Positions 46,431 to 57,349 of a DNA stretch of 64,000 bases are shown here, piece after piece. The notes under the pieces were generated by a model. It made no database searches, was not told the DNA's origin, and saw only the letters and a list, made by a program, of their open reading frames with translations. The position numbers and the translations under genes are program-made. This DNA is from Microcebus murinus (Eukaryota; Chordata; Mammalia; Primates; Cheirogaleidae), in NCBI RefSeq assembly GCF_040939455.1, contig NC_134106.1, forward strand, positions 84,947,001-85,011,000, read 5' to 3'. The number at the start of each line of letters is the position of its first letter. Position 1 is the first letter of the stretch.

Positions 46431-47935
46431 CACTGCCTTTCCCTACTGGGAATCTCAGCTTCCTGCTCACATTTTCCGGCAGAGCCACACGACATGTGCT
46501 TAAGCTGGAACAACCACATGTGATCAAACAAGGGAAGACAAATCAGTGACCTCACAGAACTAGATTGGTTACCGTAGCTCCATGAGGAAAACTAGAAGGA
46601 AAGGCCGTGGGGCTTACTGTCTCCACCAGGGCTGTGGCGCTGGCTTTCTAGGGGGCTTTAGAAAATGTCTGGGGGTGTTTGCGGGCTATAGTAACTGAAG
46701 GTTCCACTGCAATTAGAGGGGAGGGTCACGTTTGTTAACCCTAGTGCGAAACACTGGAAAAAACGTCATGCAAAGATCTGAGGTGAGAGGGGAGAAGGAC
46801 GACCAGAGGGGAGACTGAGGGAGCGCCGAGGAAGGATGGGTGGGCGCGAGGCGTCACTGCGTTTTGACGGATGTTCTGACTGCGCGGCTAGTCAGTCACA
46901 GAGCTGAAAATAGGACCATGAATCGTGACTGTTGTAGACTTTAAATAAGGATGGGAGAGGAGAGGGCAAAGGAAGGGAGGCGAGTGGAGAGACAGGCAGA
47001 GACACACAAGTACACACAAGGAGGCCACGCGCATCACCGGCTCCCTGGGGCCAGAGCGCACGCATGCCCCGTGGCGGTGGCGCATTTCCTGCCGAGCACA
47101 CCCGCCCCACCTGCTCCTTTGCTCCACCTTCCCTGCGCCCGGGCCTTTGGGGACAGGTGCTGAGACTGTTTAAAAATGTGCCTGGGATTTTGTTTTTATT
47201 CAGGTACGGTGAGGCCGACTGGTCAGGAGACGACTGCCACCGAAAAGACAGTTTGTGACTCACAGTTCCCAGGAGGAGGGGGTGCGCCATCCCAGGCAGA
47301 GCCACACAGGGGCCCCCAGGGCTGGCGGCAGAGGCGGAGTGCGGGGTGTGTGCAGCCTTTCTGGGACTTCTGAGTGAAGGAGTGGGAGAGGCAGAGCATG
47401 CCGCTGAGCAGGCTTAGGATGGGATAGTGTGAATAACTTCAGCAAGCTCTGGGATATAGGGCGGCCTCTGTTGTCTGCTGCTGGCCCTGGGGTGATTGGA
47501 GGCAGGGGGATAGTGCCCCAGACTGCAGCAGTCTGACAAAAGGAGGCAGGTGAGGGCGTGGACCTGGGTTTGGCTGGTCTGCGTGTCAAAGGCACTGTTA
47601 TAGGGAAAGTTGTCTGTTATCTCCCGGAATTAGCTAACATTATTGGGGGTGGGGACATTCCTTCCCAGGACCACAAGGCCCAAGCTATCAAAGCATCATA
47701 CAACATAAAAAGTTAAGAGACATGAGTCATACAGAGACGAGGGCAGAAATAGAAGGATGCTCAGGAACACAGTCACTGTGGAAAATCCCTGTTTCTCAAC
47801 AGGGCCCTCTGGAATGGGTGGGGGCACATTGTGTGTGTGCCACCTGCTGTCTGGCTCCAGCTTGGAGCCAAGGTCGCCAGTATCAGATTACCAGATCCAG
47901 CTGCCATATCAATGTCATTGGTGACACTTAAACCT
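46431..47935. other. GC-rich region, no gene assigned
   Basis: CpG-containing, GC-rich sequence, densest between about 46,790 and 47,160, with a purine-rich patch at about 46,945-47,000. Frames up to 137 codons occur on both strands and overlap, with proline, leucine and arginine-rich content typical of GC-rich non-coding DNA. CTGAG|GTGAG at about 46,780 is a possible splice donor but is isolated. Confidence 0.45.
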
Positions 47936-47939
47936 TAGG

Positions 47940-48540
47940 ATACTTTCTTCAGTTTTTCTCACTTCAATCTACTCACTCAATAGATATTCCTTGAGGAGCC
48001 AGGCATTGAGTGGGTACTGGGGATGAGTCTATAGGTGGATTGAATTCATGGTCTTAGTTAACACCTTATCTAGATCTGTGACCTTTATAAAGTGAGCTTC
48101 CAGCCCCGCCCTCTCATTGAGGGCTGGAATCTATTACCCCGGTTTGGCTCTGTGTCTTGCCTAAATGATAATTCAGGTAGAGGATGGGTGTGTAGATTCA
48201 GGAGTGCGAGAAAGAATTCCGTGGAAATGCACGGATTCAGGATGGTTGGAGTTTATTTGCGCAGGGGGTGGGTCAGTGTTGAAGCAAGGACCTATGGGGT
48301 CTTCTTGGGACTTGTGTCATGCTTTATTCAGAAGTCAGCGGGAAGTCCCCGAAGACTTTTCAGCAAGGGAGTGGCACAATTTAGTTTTCAGTTTGCAGTT
48401 TGCACCACATTTTCTGCAAGGGTAGAGGCTTGGCAGGAAGTAGCATTGCTGGTACCTGGGAGACCAGTACGGAGGTCTTTAATTGAAGTAATCAATGGTG
48501 GAGGCCTGATAAGAAGTATTGATTGTCTTGTGGATGGATA
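47940..48540 (+). mobile_element. Ancient dispersed repeat, copy 1 (family not named)
   Basis: It begins TCACTCAATAGATATTCCTTGAGGAGCCAGGCATTG..TACTGGGGATG. Later segments at 48,330-48,510 (GACTTTTCAGCAAGGGAGTGGCACAAT, GAGACCAGTACGGAGG) correspond in order to the copy at 53,810-54,560. About 150 bp in the middle (48,090-48,250) does not fit and may be inserted. The 149-codon plus frame across it has no domain and is not a gene. Confidence 0.5.
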
Positions 48541-49374
48541 AACATAGGGCAAAAAATCAACTTGCAAAATATATAAAACTTGCAAGACTTGTAAAATAAC
48601 TTGCAAACATTTTTAAAAGGAAAAATTATAAATTTCATTATGGGCAATGCAAATATTGCCAACCTCTTTGACTCTTCTCTCTAGCAAATTTGATCTCAGG
48701 GACAGGCAGGTTTTGGATAGTGGCTGAGCTAACACTTACCTGCCAGAGTGAAATTCTACTGTTTGTCTTCTCTTGGCTATTATCTGTGTCACTAGGTGAC
48801 TGCCACTTTATTTTGGCAGTTCTCTAGCTCTATGCTCCCAGGACTTGCTGAGACAAGTCCTCAGATGCCAGTGAAACTTGCCGGTGTGGTCAGATGGTGC
48901 CTCCAGCACCAGTTCGTGGCAGAATGTCTCTCAAGGTGAACCTTTTCGAGATACAGCATCTGATGGCTCTGGAGGGTGGCCGTGGATGCCTAAATGGAAG
49001 CTGCCTTCAATCCACAAGACAGAAATTTAAATTGTACTTTCTGTGTACAAATTGTTCATACTGTCATATCAGGAGGTGGCCTGACTGACTATGTCCAGCT
49101 AACTTCAGAGAGGATGACCTGAGTTGGGCCTTGAAGCCAAATCTATTTGAGGGGACAGATTTGCTGCAGAGGAGGGAAGGGTCCCATCCCATCACAAAAT
49201 AGAGGTGAGGTGACAATGTGGTGGCACTGACCATTGCTAGAGGAGGGTTTGGGAGCTTCATCTCCATAGAACTGAGATACAGGAAGGAGATCTCACTAAG
49301 CTAAAGGGGGTTAGACATGTCTTTTTCATGACATCCTTGTACTACACTAAGATACAAGCCTTATCTCCACTTAC
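48541..49374. other. No gene recognised
   Basis: Short ACTTGCAAAAT/ACTTGCAAGAC direct repeats occur at about 48,560-48,610. Otherwise unassigned. Confidence 0.5.
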
Positions 49375-49565
49375 ATATCCTAATAACAATAGTGGCTAAC
49401 ACTTAATGCAGCACATACTGGGTAGGCACTATTTGTATTCCAGTTTCACAAAAGGGAAGTTGTAGTACATAAAGGCTAATTTGCATAAAGCCAGGTGGCT
49501 GATGGGTAGTGGGCACAGAACTGGGACCACAGGCCATCCTAGCCCAAAGCCAGTGCTCTTTTTAC
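49375..49565 (-). mobile_element. MIR, antisense
   Basis: AATAACAATAGTGGCTAACACTTAATG..TACTGGGTAGGCACT..ATTCCAGTTTCACAAAAGGGAAG..GGTGGCTGATGGGTAGTGGGCACAGAACTGGGA..CAGTGCTCTTTTTAC is the MIR order in antisense. Confidence 0.75.
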
Positions 49566-49944
49566 TTCCTCTACGGCTTGGCTTTGAGACTGGGCTAGGT
49601 CAAGGTCCAGGTTCTAGTTCCTGGAGATGTTGGGGAGGGGTGGCCCAGCAAGACAAGGGAGCAGGAGCCACTCGGGAAGGCAGGACCTTGGACCTAAGAG
49701 ACATGAGTAATAGACACTAGAAGACAGGGACCCACAGGCAGGGAGGAGCTCAGGGATTCTGTCAAGGAACTAGGTGCAAAGTCCCAGGGAGCAGTGTGCT
49801 TTGTTGACCTGCCTCAATCCCTCTGACTCTTGCCAGGATTGGAACTTTACCTGAAAAGTTTGTCCCATGGGAGTAGCACTGACAGAAATAATTGCAAACT
49901 ATGGCTACCTGAATACCTATTCTCTCTTCTTTTATACCAGAACC
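49566..49944. other. No gene recognised
   Basis: Moderate GC; the frame at 49,481-49,720 extends from the MIR and has no domain. Confidence 0.5.
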
Positions 49945-50345
49945 CCAGATTTTAGTTCAGCAGTTAGTGGGCCTGAATAAACCCCACACATTTCCAAGCC
50001 TCTCTTGAAGTTGGGTATGGCCAAATACTTAAAGTTCTAGCCACCAACATGTAGCTGGGAGTGTAATGGGCACTCTCTGGGAAGTGTTCTGTAAGAAGAA
50101 TGAACATGTCCATTTTTGTTGCTTTCTCCTTACTGCCCGCTAGAATTTGGGCATGATGGCTGGAGCACAGGCAGCTACTCTGGACTATGAAGGAAGGCAG
50201 AGAGACACAGTAGAAATGAATAGCTCTTGGCTGCCTCTCTTCAGATGACTTTTATGAGTAAGAGTACAAGACTATATTTCATTTGAGCCACACAAATATC
50301 TGCGCGTATGTACATTATATTGCAGCCAACCTAATCCTAACTTAA
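49945..50345 (+). mobile_element. Old LTR- or MER-type repeat, unnamed
   Basis: It contains AGTTGGGTATGGCCAAATAC, TAGCTGGGAGTGTAATGG and a tail GAGCCACACAAATATC..TTATATTGCAGCCAACCTAATCCTAACT. The last resembles the 3' end of a common old mammalian repeat. Subfamily unknown. Confidence 0.45.
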
Positions 50346-50548
50346 TCGCTTAATTTATAACTCTTGCTTTACCTTCAGACTGGAAAAACAGTTCTCTCTC
50401 AATGTTCCACTCAAATCAACGTGGCATTAATATGGGATTGGGAAAATGGCAGTGGGAGCTGTAACACGGGTGCAATCTTTCTCATCTTGTCCTGTATCAG
50501 TGGTAACTTTCTCCAGAAAGATGTTTTAGAAGTTGAAGGAATTGATCT

Positions 50549-50569
50549 AAAAAAAAAAAAAAAAAAAAA
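50549..50569 (+). repeat. A21 homopolymer
   Basis: Twenty-one adenines with no identifiable retrocopy upstream. The frame ending there with a lysine run is an artefact. Confidence 0.95.
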
Positions 50570-53000
50570 CTACTAAAACTCTACTTTTCATATTTTATTC
50601 TCTGGTTGCAACTTTAATGTTAACACTCAGGCTATTTCGAGAAACGGGACCAGTGTGTTTTGTACACATTAACCAAGGTATACAGACTCCTGAATGGTGT
50701 TGAAGAGGCATACTTGGCTACAGCTGCAACATCCAAAAAAGTTTATTAAGAAAATTTTAACAAAATATTTCGGAATTTAATAACGGAGGCTTTTTTCCTT
50801 CAGCCCCACAAGGACCAAAAATTCATTTTAACCCCTGACAGCAGACATAAATCTGAAACAGGGTTTGAAAGCTTCTCCATATGCTCAGGCACAGCACCAT
50901 CCCGAGCTAAGTTTAAATCACAGCCCTGTCCTATCTTCTCCGTTTATCTGCATGTGGGGTGGAGGCGGCGGAGGAGGGTGGGTGGGGACTGTGTGTTTGA
51001 GGTGCTAAATGCTGTCACGGGACCATCTGCCACGGTCTGCACATCTCATGACTCAGAAGCAGCCTGTGAAACAAAAAGGATCTGGTTAAGAGCCCAGCTC
51101 TACCACTGGGTATTTGCACGCGCCCCGGAGCTTGGATCAAGTCTTCCCTCTCTGCTTCCTGGGCTGCAGAAGTGGGTAGCAATATGCCCTGTAGTATTGG
51201 CTGCTGGTAACGGGAGACAATCAAATGAGGACACTAGATCAGTGGCTGCTCCGCCCACTTGCCCGACTTACAAATGTGCTCCTTCCAAGGGGAAAACAAT
51301 TGTTTTTAAGCCCCTCAATTGTCATCCAAATGCAATGCCACCTAAAGGAGAACATGCAAGTTGGAGGAGCCGATGTTCTGAAGGCTGGGCTGTGGCTTAC
51401 AGAGCCTTGTCCACTCCAGACGACTCCATACTGCGCGGCTAGACTCAGTTTCTCCACCTGTGCATGTAGGCAGCACCCCCTGGGAGAAGCCTCTTTTAAG
51501 GCTGTCCTGGCTTGGAGTTCCCATGGGTCTGTGTCTTTGTGTTATTTCCGAGGTGTTTATTTTGGAGCTCGTTGTGTGTGCAAGTGAGCACTCAGCACAT
51601 CCGAGCCCACTCGTTCCATCCGGAAATAGCTGGAGCAGAATCTTCCTGTTGCACCCTCTCGGTTTTCAGTTTGACTCTGCAGTTCTGCTGTGTGAGTGCT
51701 CTGACTCCATTGATAACAGCCTTATTGAATTTATTTCTATGCATACATCCTGGAAAATGGGGAAAGTATACTTGCATAAATTATACCAGAAAGTGATACT
51801 AAGCTAATGTACATTAGCATATCTTTGATGCTGAATACTAATGGTTGCTACTGACACTGAACTGCATAATGCCTCCAGAACACAGAGTCGTGTGCTTCAT
51901 GCCACTCAGGCCTTCCCAGATGCCTGTCTTCCTGCTACTTGACACAAAGGGACACACACACATGCACAACAAATATTTGAGGTCTTAAACACCCTTTGGG
52001 GCTGGGGGATGGCAAACCAGTTGATTGGCAGAATCTTCCCTTTCCTTCTTTTTCAGAGAAATTGGCAGTTGCACACAAAGGAGGTTTGTTGGAATAGAAA
52101 ATCTTCTCCCTGAATAATTAGAGTAAATTGAGCATGAGCTTATTCTCAATGTGTTTCTTTTATTTTAGGAAATTTTAATTCTTCAAAAAAAAAAACAAAA
52201 CCCAGCAAAAAAGGAAAATGGAGAAAATAAATAGTAGATTTAGAAAGAAATGTTAAATGGCTGCAGATTTTCAAGATGTCAGGACAGTTTAGGTTTGCAC
52301 ATGCACATCTGAGGTTTCTGTTGTGGAGAGACAAGTAGTAATTGCACCATGCACGGGGCTGCCACGTTAGAAAAACCCCACACAAACTGCAAAATACCGA
52401 GTTCCCTTCCCTATACTCTTCCACCACTTCTTTGAAAACTTCTCCTTCTTTGAGCCGAACGATTCCTAAAAATAAATAGCCCCCGAGCTCAAATATGATC
52501 AAATTGATGGTTCTTGTGGCATTTCTGTGGTAAGTTTACTGATCATGATATTAAGGCTATTGAAGACATTTATTTAATGACCTAAAAGATTTTGAAATCA
52601 GACTCCAGACATGAATGAAGACTTTGCTATTAAAATACATAGCATGAATAAATGAACACATGCATAATAAATACATCTATAAAAACTATTTTCCCGATTG
52701 TTTGTTTTTATATTTTCTAATGTCCCTGATACTTCACACACTTATATAAATACAAATATGTAGTACCCTCATTGAACAAGAGGAATAATTTATGTTATAG
52801 GAAATGCAATACATTCTGGTTTAATGGCTGTTGCTACCTCTAACCTTCTTTTGAAGAGAGAGGACTGGTAAAAAAAAAAAGTGTTTCAGTGATTCATTTA
52901 CATTTTAGATTAGATGAAGTGTTAGCATTATCACATATAAAATTCCACATAAATAAATGAACACATTTAATTAATTTGAAAATATTCACTGTATATTGGA
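50570..53000. other. Mostly unique sequence, no gene supported
   Basis: The GC-moderate part, 50,930-51,700, holds overlapping frames to 162 codons on the plus strand and shorter ones on minus. None has a domain, signal peptide or plausible neighbours. The AT-rich remainder includes a minus frame (52,146-52,502) of 118 codons that has a hydrophobic, phenylalanine-rich start but no family match. No repeat recognised between about 50,580 and 52,990. Confidence 0.45.
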
Positions 53001-53004
53001 GGAT

Positions 53005-53546
53005 TGGGTTCGCAGCTCTGGCACTATTGATGTCAGGGGCCAGGTCATGCGGTGCTGGGGGCTGCCCTGCATTGTGGAATGTTGAGTGGCACACTCAGCC
53101 TCCACTCTCAAGATATCAGGACCAGGCCCCCATTCATCCTTTGGTTGTGACAACTATAAAGAAATACATCTCCAGATATGGCCAAATGTCCCCTAGGGCA
53201 GTGGTCTCCAACCTTTTTGGCGCCATGGCCCAGTGTCATGGAAGACAATTTTTACACGAGGTTGGGGTGGAGGGTAGGGGTTGGAGGGAGGCAGAGCTCA
53301 GGCAGTGATGTGAGTGATGGGGGGAGTGGCTATAAATACAGATGAAGCTTCCTTGCTCCAGCTCACCTCCCGCTATGTGACCTGACAATTTTCCTTGGAG
53401 GGCTGAGCAGGGACGGGGGTGGGGGGAAGCTCAGGCAGTGATGGGCTCCTGATTCCTAATAGGCCATGGACAGGTACTGAGCCACATCCCGGGATTGGGG
53501 ATCACAGCACTAGGGTATAAAAATCATAACTAATTAATAACCAGTG
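53005..53546 (-). mobile_element. MER5-type hAT-Charlie element, antisense, split by a younger hAT
   Basis: The left part (53,005-53,198) carries GCACTATTGATGTCAGGGGCCAGGTC, GGGGCTGCCCTGCATTGTGGAATGTT, GTTGTGACAACTATAAAG and GCCAAATGTCCCCTAGGG. The right part (53,516-53,546) ends TAATAACCAGTG. Together they follow MER5A in antisense. The 309-bp insert between them has its own target duplication. Confidence 0.7.
53199..53507 (+). mobile_element. hAT-Charlie (MER1-like) element nested in MER5, with 8-bp target duplication
   Basis: It starts CAGTGGTCTCCAACCTTTTTGG and ends CCCGGGATTGGGGATCACAG, imperfect inverted ends of the hAT type. CCCTAGGG (53,191-53,198) and CACTAGGG (53,508-53,515) flank it, seven of eight bases matching, with CTAG at the centre as hAT transposases prefer. 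The interior GGAAGACAATTTTTACACGAGG and GGCTATAAATACAGATGAAGCTTCC match the remembered consensus. It has no coding capacity. Confidence 0.85.
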
Positions 53547-53809
53547 AGGGGAATTCCCTCTCTCAAACTGAAAAAGTGTTTTTTTTTTTAATTTGTATTT
53601 TATCAATGAGTTGTTAATGTTGTTCATTTAGTTGCATAGAATATACCAGAAAGTGGTCTTTCCCATTGCCAGTGTGTGCTTGCAGGCCTTTTACCTGGTG
53701 CCAGGGCTATTCACTTCACCAACCGGTGATTCAGTTTTCAGAAATGTAGGCATCTCGCTTATTCTTTACATAACTGAAGGGAGCTCATAATTATTCCTTT
53801 TCTTAGTTG
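53547..53809. other. Unassigned spacer
   Basis: A short T/A tract at about 53,579-53,590. Otherwise no call. Confidence 0.5.
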
Positions 53810-54560
53810 CTCATTCACTTAACAAGGACATACGAGCCTCTTCTTACAGGCTGAGCATTGTTGCAGGTTCTGCAGGTAACTCAGTGTAGAAAGCAGGACA
53901 AAGTCTCTGTTCTCATGGAGTTTTCATGCTTGAGGCTGGGAGGTGGGGTAGGCAGGAGCAACGAGGGAGAGAAAACAAAATAAATACGTAGATTATATAA
54001 TAAATGAGAAAGTGATAAGCCATATGGAAAAGGAAAATGCGACCAGGGTAAGAGGAACTTGGAAATTCAGTAAAAGAAGCTGTTGTAATTTAAGCAGGGT
54101 GGTCCAGGTAGATGTCACTGGGCAGGTAGGCATTCCAGCTAAGACTTTATGGAGGCAGGGAGTGAGCTGGGCTGGGGTCTGGGTGGGACTTCAGGAGAGA
54201 GGACCTAGGCTTGTGCAAGGACCCTGAGGTGGAAGGGCGATGCCACAGGAGTGTCCTAGGAGGCAGTGAGTGGCCAGGCCAGGTGGAACTGTGTGGTCAC
54301 CATGAAGAACTGGGCTTTTCTTCTGAGAGGAATGGAGAGCCACTGGATGGTGTCAGCAAAAGGATGACTTGAGCTTGCTTTATGTTTTAATAAGCTCACT
54401 CCTGCTGTTAAGTAGGAAATAGACCACGGGAAGGCGAGTACAGCAGCTGATGGTCCAGTTAGGACACCAGATCAGTGATGTGCACTGTGGAGATAGTGAC
54501 CAGGATGTGGTGGAATCAGGAAGGGTGATGGGCTGGGTGAGAAACAGGGGCCCTGCTTCC
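53810..54560 (+). mobile_element. Ancient dispersed repeat, copy 2 (family not named)
   Basis: The order is TCATTCACTTAACAAGGACA..GCTGAGCATTG..CTGTTCTCATGGAGTTTTCATGC, then GTGCAAGGACCCTGAGGTGG, ACTGGGCTTTTCTTCTGAGAGG, GGAGAGCCACTGGATGG, AAAAGGATGACTTGAGCTTGC and CACTCCTGCTGTTAAGTAGG. The copy at 47,940-48,540 has several of these in the same order. It is long (about 750 bp) and well preserved for an old repeat. Name unknown. Confidence 0.55.
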
Positions 54561-54985
54561 TTCTCTGGGCACAGGGAGAGATGCAGATGCAGGTCCGTAA
54601 ACAGGTCCCCTGTGTCTTTGTGAAAGTCTAGAAGTCGGAGTCTTCTCATCTAGATGCTGTCTGGACAGCGCAGTTGAGAAGTGCTGGCTGCCTTCTAAGG
54701 AGGTGGGAAGGTGAGGCAGAAGCTCTGAAATAAATGGCTCTTTTTCAGCAATGTGCCTGCTCCATCATCTCCACTTCTACTTTTCATTCATTCATACAAC
54801 ACACATGTGCTGAACTTCCTGACTGTGGGCCTCAGACTCCTGGCAGGTCCTTCAGGAGAGTGGATTGTTGGAGGGAATGCAGGTGTCCTGGAGGCTTAGG
54901 TAAATACCTTGCATCTGCCCATTCTTAGCACACTCATGCTGCCCTAGCATGGTGCGGTTCTGGCAGTGGCCAATTTCTATCTTCT
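54561..54985. other. No gene recognised
   Basis: Short frames only, no repeat assigned. Confidence 0.5.
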
Positions 54986-54989
54986 TGGT

Positions 54990-55192
54990 GTCTTTACCTG
55001 GCAGACAGCAAGGAGAGAAAAGAAGCAAGCTCTTTCCCATCTCTTCTTATAAGGAACTAATCATAAGGAAGAGGACTCCACCCCCATGATCTAATCACCC
55101 CTCAAAGCCCCACCTCCTAATACCATCACATTGGTGGGTAGGATTTCAATATATGGCTTTTGGGAAGACACAACCATTCAACCCATAGCAGT
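54990..55192 (-). mobile_element. MST/MLT1-type LTR fragment, antisense
   Basis: TTATAAGGAACTAATCATAAGG..CTCCACCCCCATGATCTAATCACC..CCCCACCTCCTAATACCATCACATTGG..ATTTCAATATATGGCTTTTGGG..CAACCATTCAACCCATAGCA is the MaLR LTR 5' half in antisense. The 3' half is missing. Confidence 0.8.
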
Positions 55193-56095
55193 TCTCCCAA
55201 CCCTCAGCTCTATTTTACTTCCTACCATGGTTGCACATCCATTGAGAGCTCCCACATCTTAACATAAAGTCGATTTCAACTCCCCAGGGCTTGGGTGCCT
55301 CACAGAGTCATGCACCTTGCTATAAATGTGAGGGTTTCCTTTCCTGGAAAGACTACAGCATCCTATAGTCTTTCCACAGAAACCCAAGTCCTTATTACTG
55401 TGCCGTGATTGTGAACTTGGCAAACAAGACTTCTGTAGAAGTTGCTTGTCTTTTTCCATGGCAACATCATCATTGGGTGAAATTATTCTAATTAGAGAAC
55501 AATGATATTTGATGTTTGCGTTACTTGGTCTTTATTTTTCATATTTATTCGTTAAGAAAAGAATGCTCCAGCCAAAGCACCCTATATGTAATGTGGCTAA
55601 AAATAGAAATCCATTATTTTCTCTTCATGTATACATGGCTAACCACTCTGATTCAAGGTCCTTGATGCCACCCCTCAGAACAATAAGTGGAAATTAGGGG
55701 ACTTAAAGGAACCAGAACTCAGTATTTTTTTTTTTTCTAATTGACAGAAGTTTTATTTCCTAGAGTGAAAAATGGTACTCCTGCTTTGTTATAACTCAGA
55801 GAAAAAAACAAGACACGATTTGACAAGATCCTGTAGAACTGCACCAGGAAAGGCTTGTTTCCGTTGATGTGAGTTCACGGGCTGTTTCTCGCACACGCCC
55901 ACATGGATGCTCACACACTGAACCCGGTTCTCCATTGCTTAATAGACACTCTTTGTACCCTTTGAGCATCAGATATTCCTATTAAGTATGGAATAAAATG
56001 AAGCCCAACTTGCTTTACTAGGAATTTATCTAATGGGAAAGCAAAACATGCATGGAGAGAAAGGATACAATTGATGTGCCCTGCTTACCTTTCAA
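55193..56095. other. No gene recognised
   Basis: Short frames, a T run at about 55,725-55,738, no repeat assigned. Confidence 0.5.
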
Positions 56096-56099
56096 CAGG

Positions 56100-56205
56100 A
56101 AGCCAGGCCAAAGGCATCGGAGCTTTGGAATCTGAAACACCTGGCTCAGAGCCCTGGACAGCCTCAGGTTCTTCATCTCTAAAAAGACGCAACAGCACTG
56201 GTGTG
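56100..56205 (+). mobile_element. MIR fragment
   Basis: CATCGGAGCTTTGGAATCTGAAACACCTGGCTCAGAGCCC..GACAGCCTCAGGTTCTTCATCTCTAAAAAGA is a shortened MIR. Confidence 0.5.
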
Positions 56206-56654
56206 CTGGTTGTTCTCCACTTGCTCTTTTAGTTCCATTTTCCCTTCTTGCCCTGTGCTTGAAGGCTGATGTCTAGGGACTGTGTCACCTGGACTTCTCT
56301 GCCCTCTGACTGTGGCTGGGTCCAGCCATGGAAAGTGGTGGGAGTGGTGTCTGGGGACAGGAAGGCAGTGAGGTGTTCATCCCTCTCTTCTCTTGCGTTG
56401 TGGTTCATGGCTAGGGTCCTCCACGCAGAGGCAGGGCCTTCTCTAAGGCCATTCATTGCATTCAATTTCTGGTGACTCTGTCCCCTTTGTGAGACCTTTT
56501 CGACCTAGTCCCTGAGTGTTTCACCCACCTCTTTTTCTGTTCCCTTGGTCCTGATGACACCTTTGTAAATTGTCCCTTCATCAGTGAATGACACTTTAGC
56601 CACCCCTGTGCATGTGCTATCTGGTTCAGCCAGAACCGTGATGCAGGCCCACAG
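56206..56654. other. No gene recognised
   Basis: Overlapping frames on both strands (56,229-56,475) have no domain; locally GC-richer. Confidence 0.5.
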
Positions 56655-56760
56655 ACTAGGGTTAGGATTGAGCAAATGAGGCATGTAAATTTCTCAGCAC
56701 TGTACCTGGCTTACAGAAGTCCCCCACACGTAGTAGGTACTTAGTAAGGGCCATTTCCTT
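56655..56760 (+). mobile_element. MIR 3' fragment
   Basis: GAGCAAATGAGGCATGTAAATTTCTCAGCACTGTACCTGGCTTACAGAAG..GTAGTAGGTACTTAGTAAGGGCC is the MIR 3' half. Confidence 0.6.
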
Positions 56761-57345
56761 TCCCATAATATAAAGTCACAAGTGCAAGAAAAAGTCAGGA
56801 CTGCTTTTGAAATATTAATATTTTAGGTCAGATCTTTGTGTTAGTCTTCTGGTGAATGCATGACATTATCATCACAAGATGAACAGGTGGAAATATCTCT
56901 CCACGATGCTACCCAAACTGTTTCAAAAACCAATCGAAAAAGACATCTACATCAAAACAACAACAACAAAGCACATGCACTCTTTTCTTACTGCATAATG
57001 TTGGTGTGCTTAAGGGTGATCTTTGATGATGTGGCCAAAAGAGCCCTGAACAAAATGTTGGGAGTCCTAGTTCTTGCTGGAGACTTACTAGGACTTCATG
57101 AAATGATCTCCAAGCCTTCCTTCAGCTCTAAAGTTGTGTGAAAGAAATATAATTTTATGTAAATTCAATGTGGTCTGGAGTACTTGGGGGACACTTCTTG
57201 GAGGTGGTAGCATATGAACTAGACATCGAAGCAGGATTATGGTTTGGAGGAGCAGAGGGTCCCTGGGAGGACAGCACAGTTTGCAGGCGGTGGAGGGGAA
57301 GGGCCCCATCAGTGTTTGTCAAGATTACGCTGAATTCATAAAACA
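56761..57345. other. No gene supported
   Basis: The 93-codon plus frame at 56,860-57,141 has no domain. The part at 57,170-57,300 has the look of an old dispersed repeat. Confidence 0.45.
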
Positions 57346-57349
57346 AGGT

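Noticed and set aside
46888..47305. 137-codon minus frame in GC-rich DNA
   Set aside because: Low-complexity Pro/Leu/Ser content, overlapped by several opposing frames. No domain.
48092..48541. 149-codon plus frame
   Set aside because: It coincides with an ancient dispersed repeat that has a second, non-open copy at 53.8-54.6 kb.
50350..50569. Processed pseudogene ending in the A21 run
   Set aside because: The upstream sequence shows no coding frame or known transcript, and no flanking duplication was found.
50954..51442. 162-codon plus frame
   Set aside because: No domain and no homologous family recognised. Several alternative frames of similar quality overlap it, so the length alone is not evidence.
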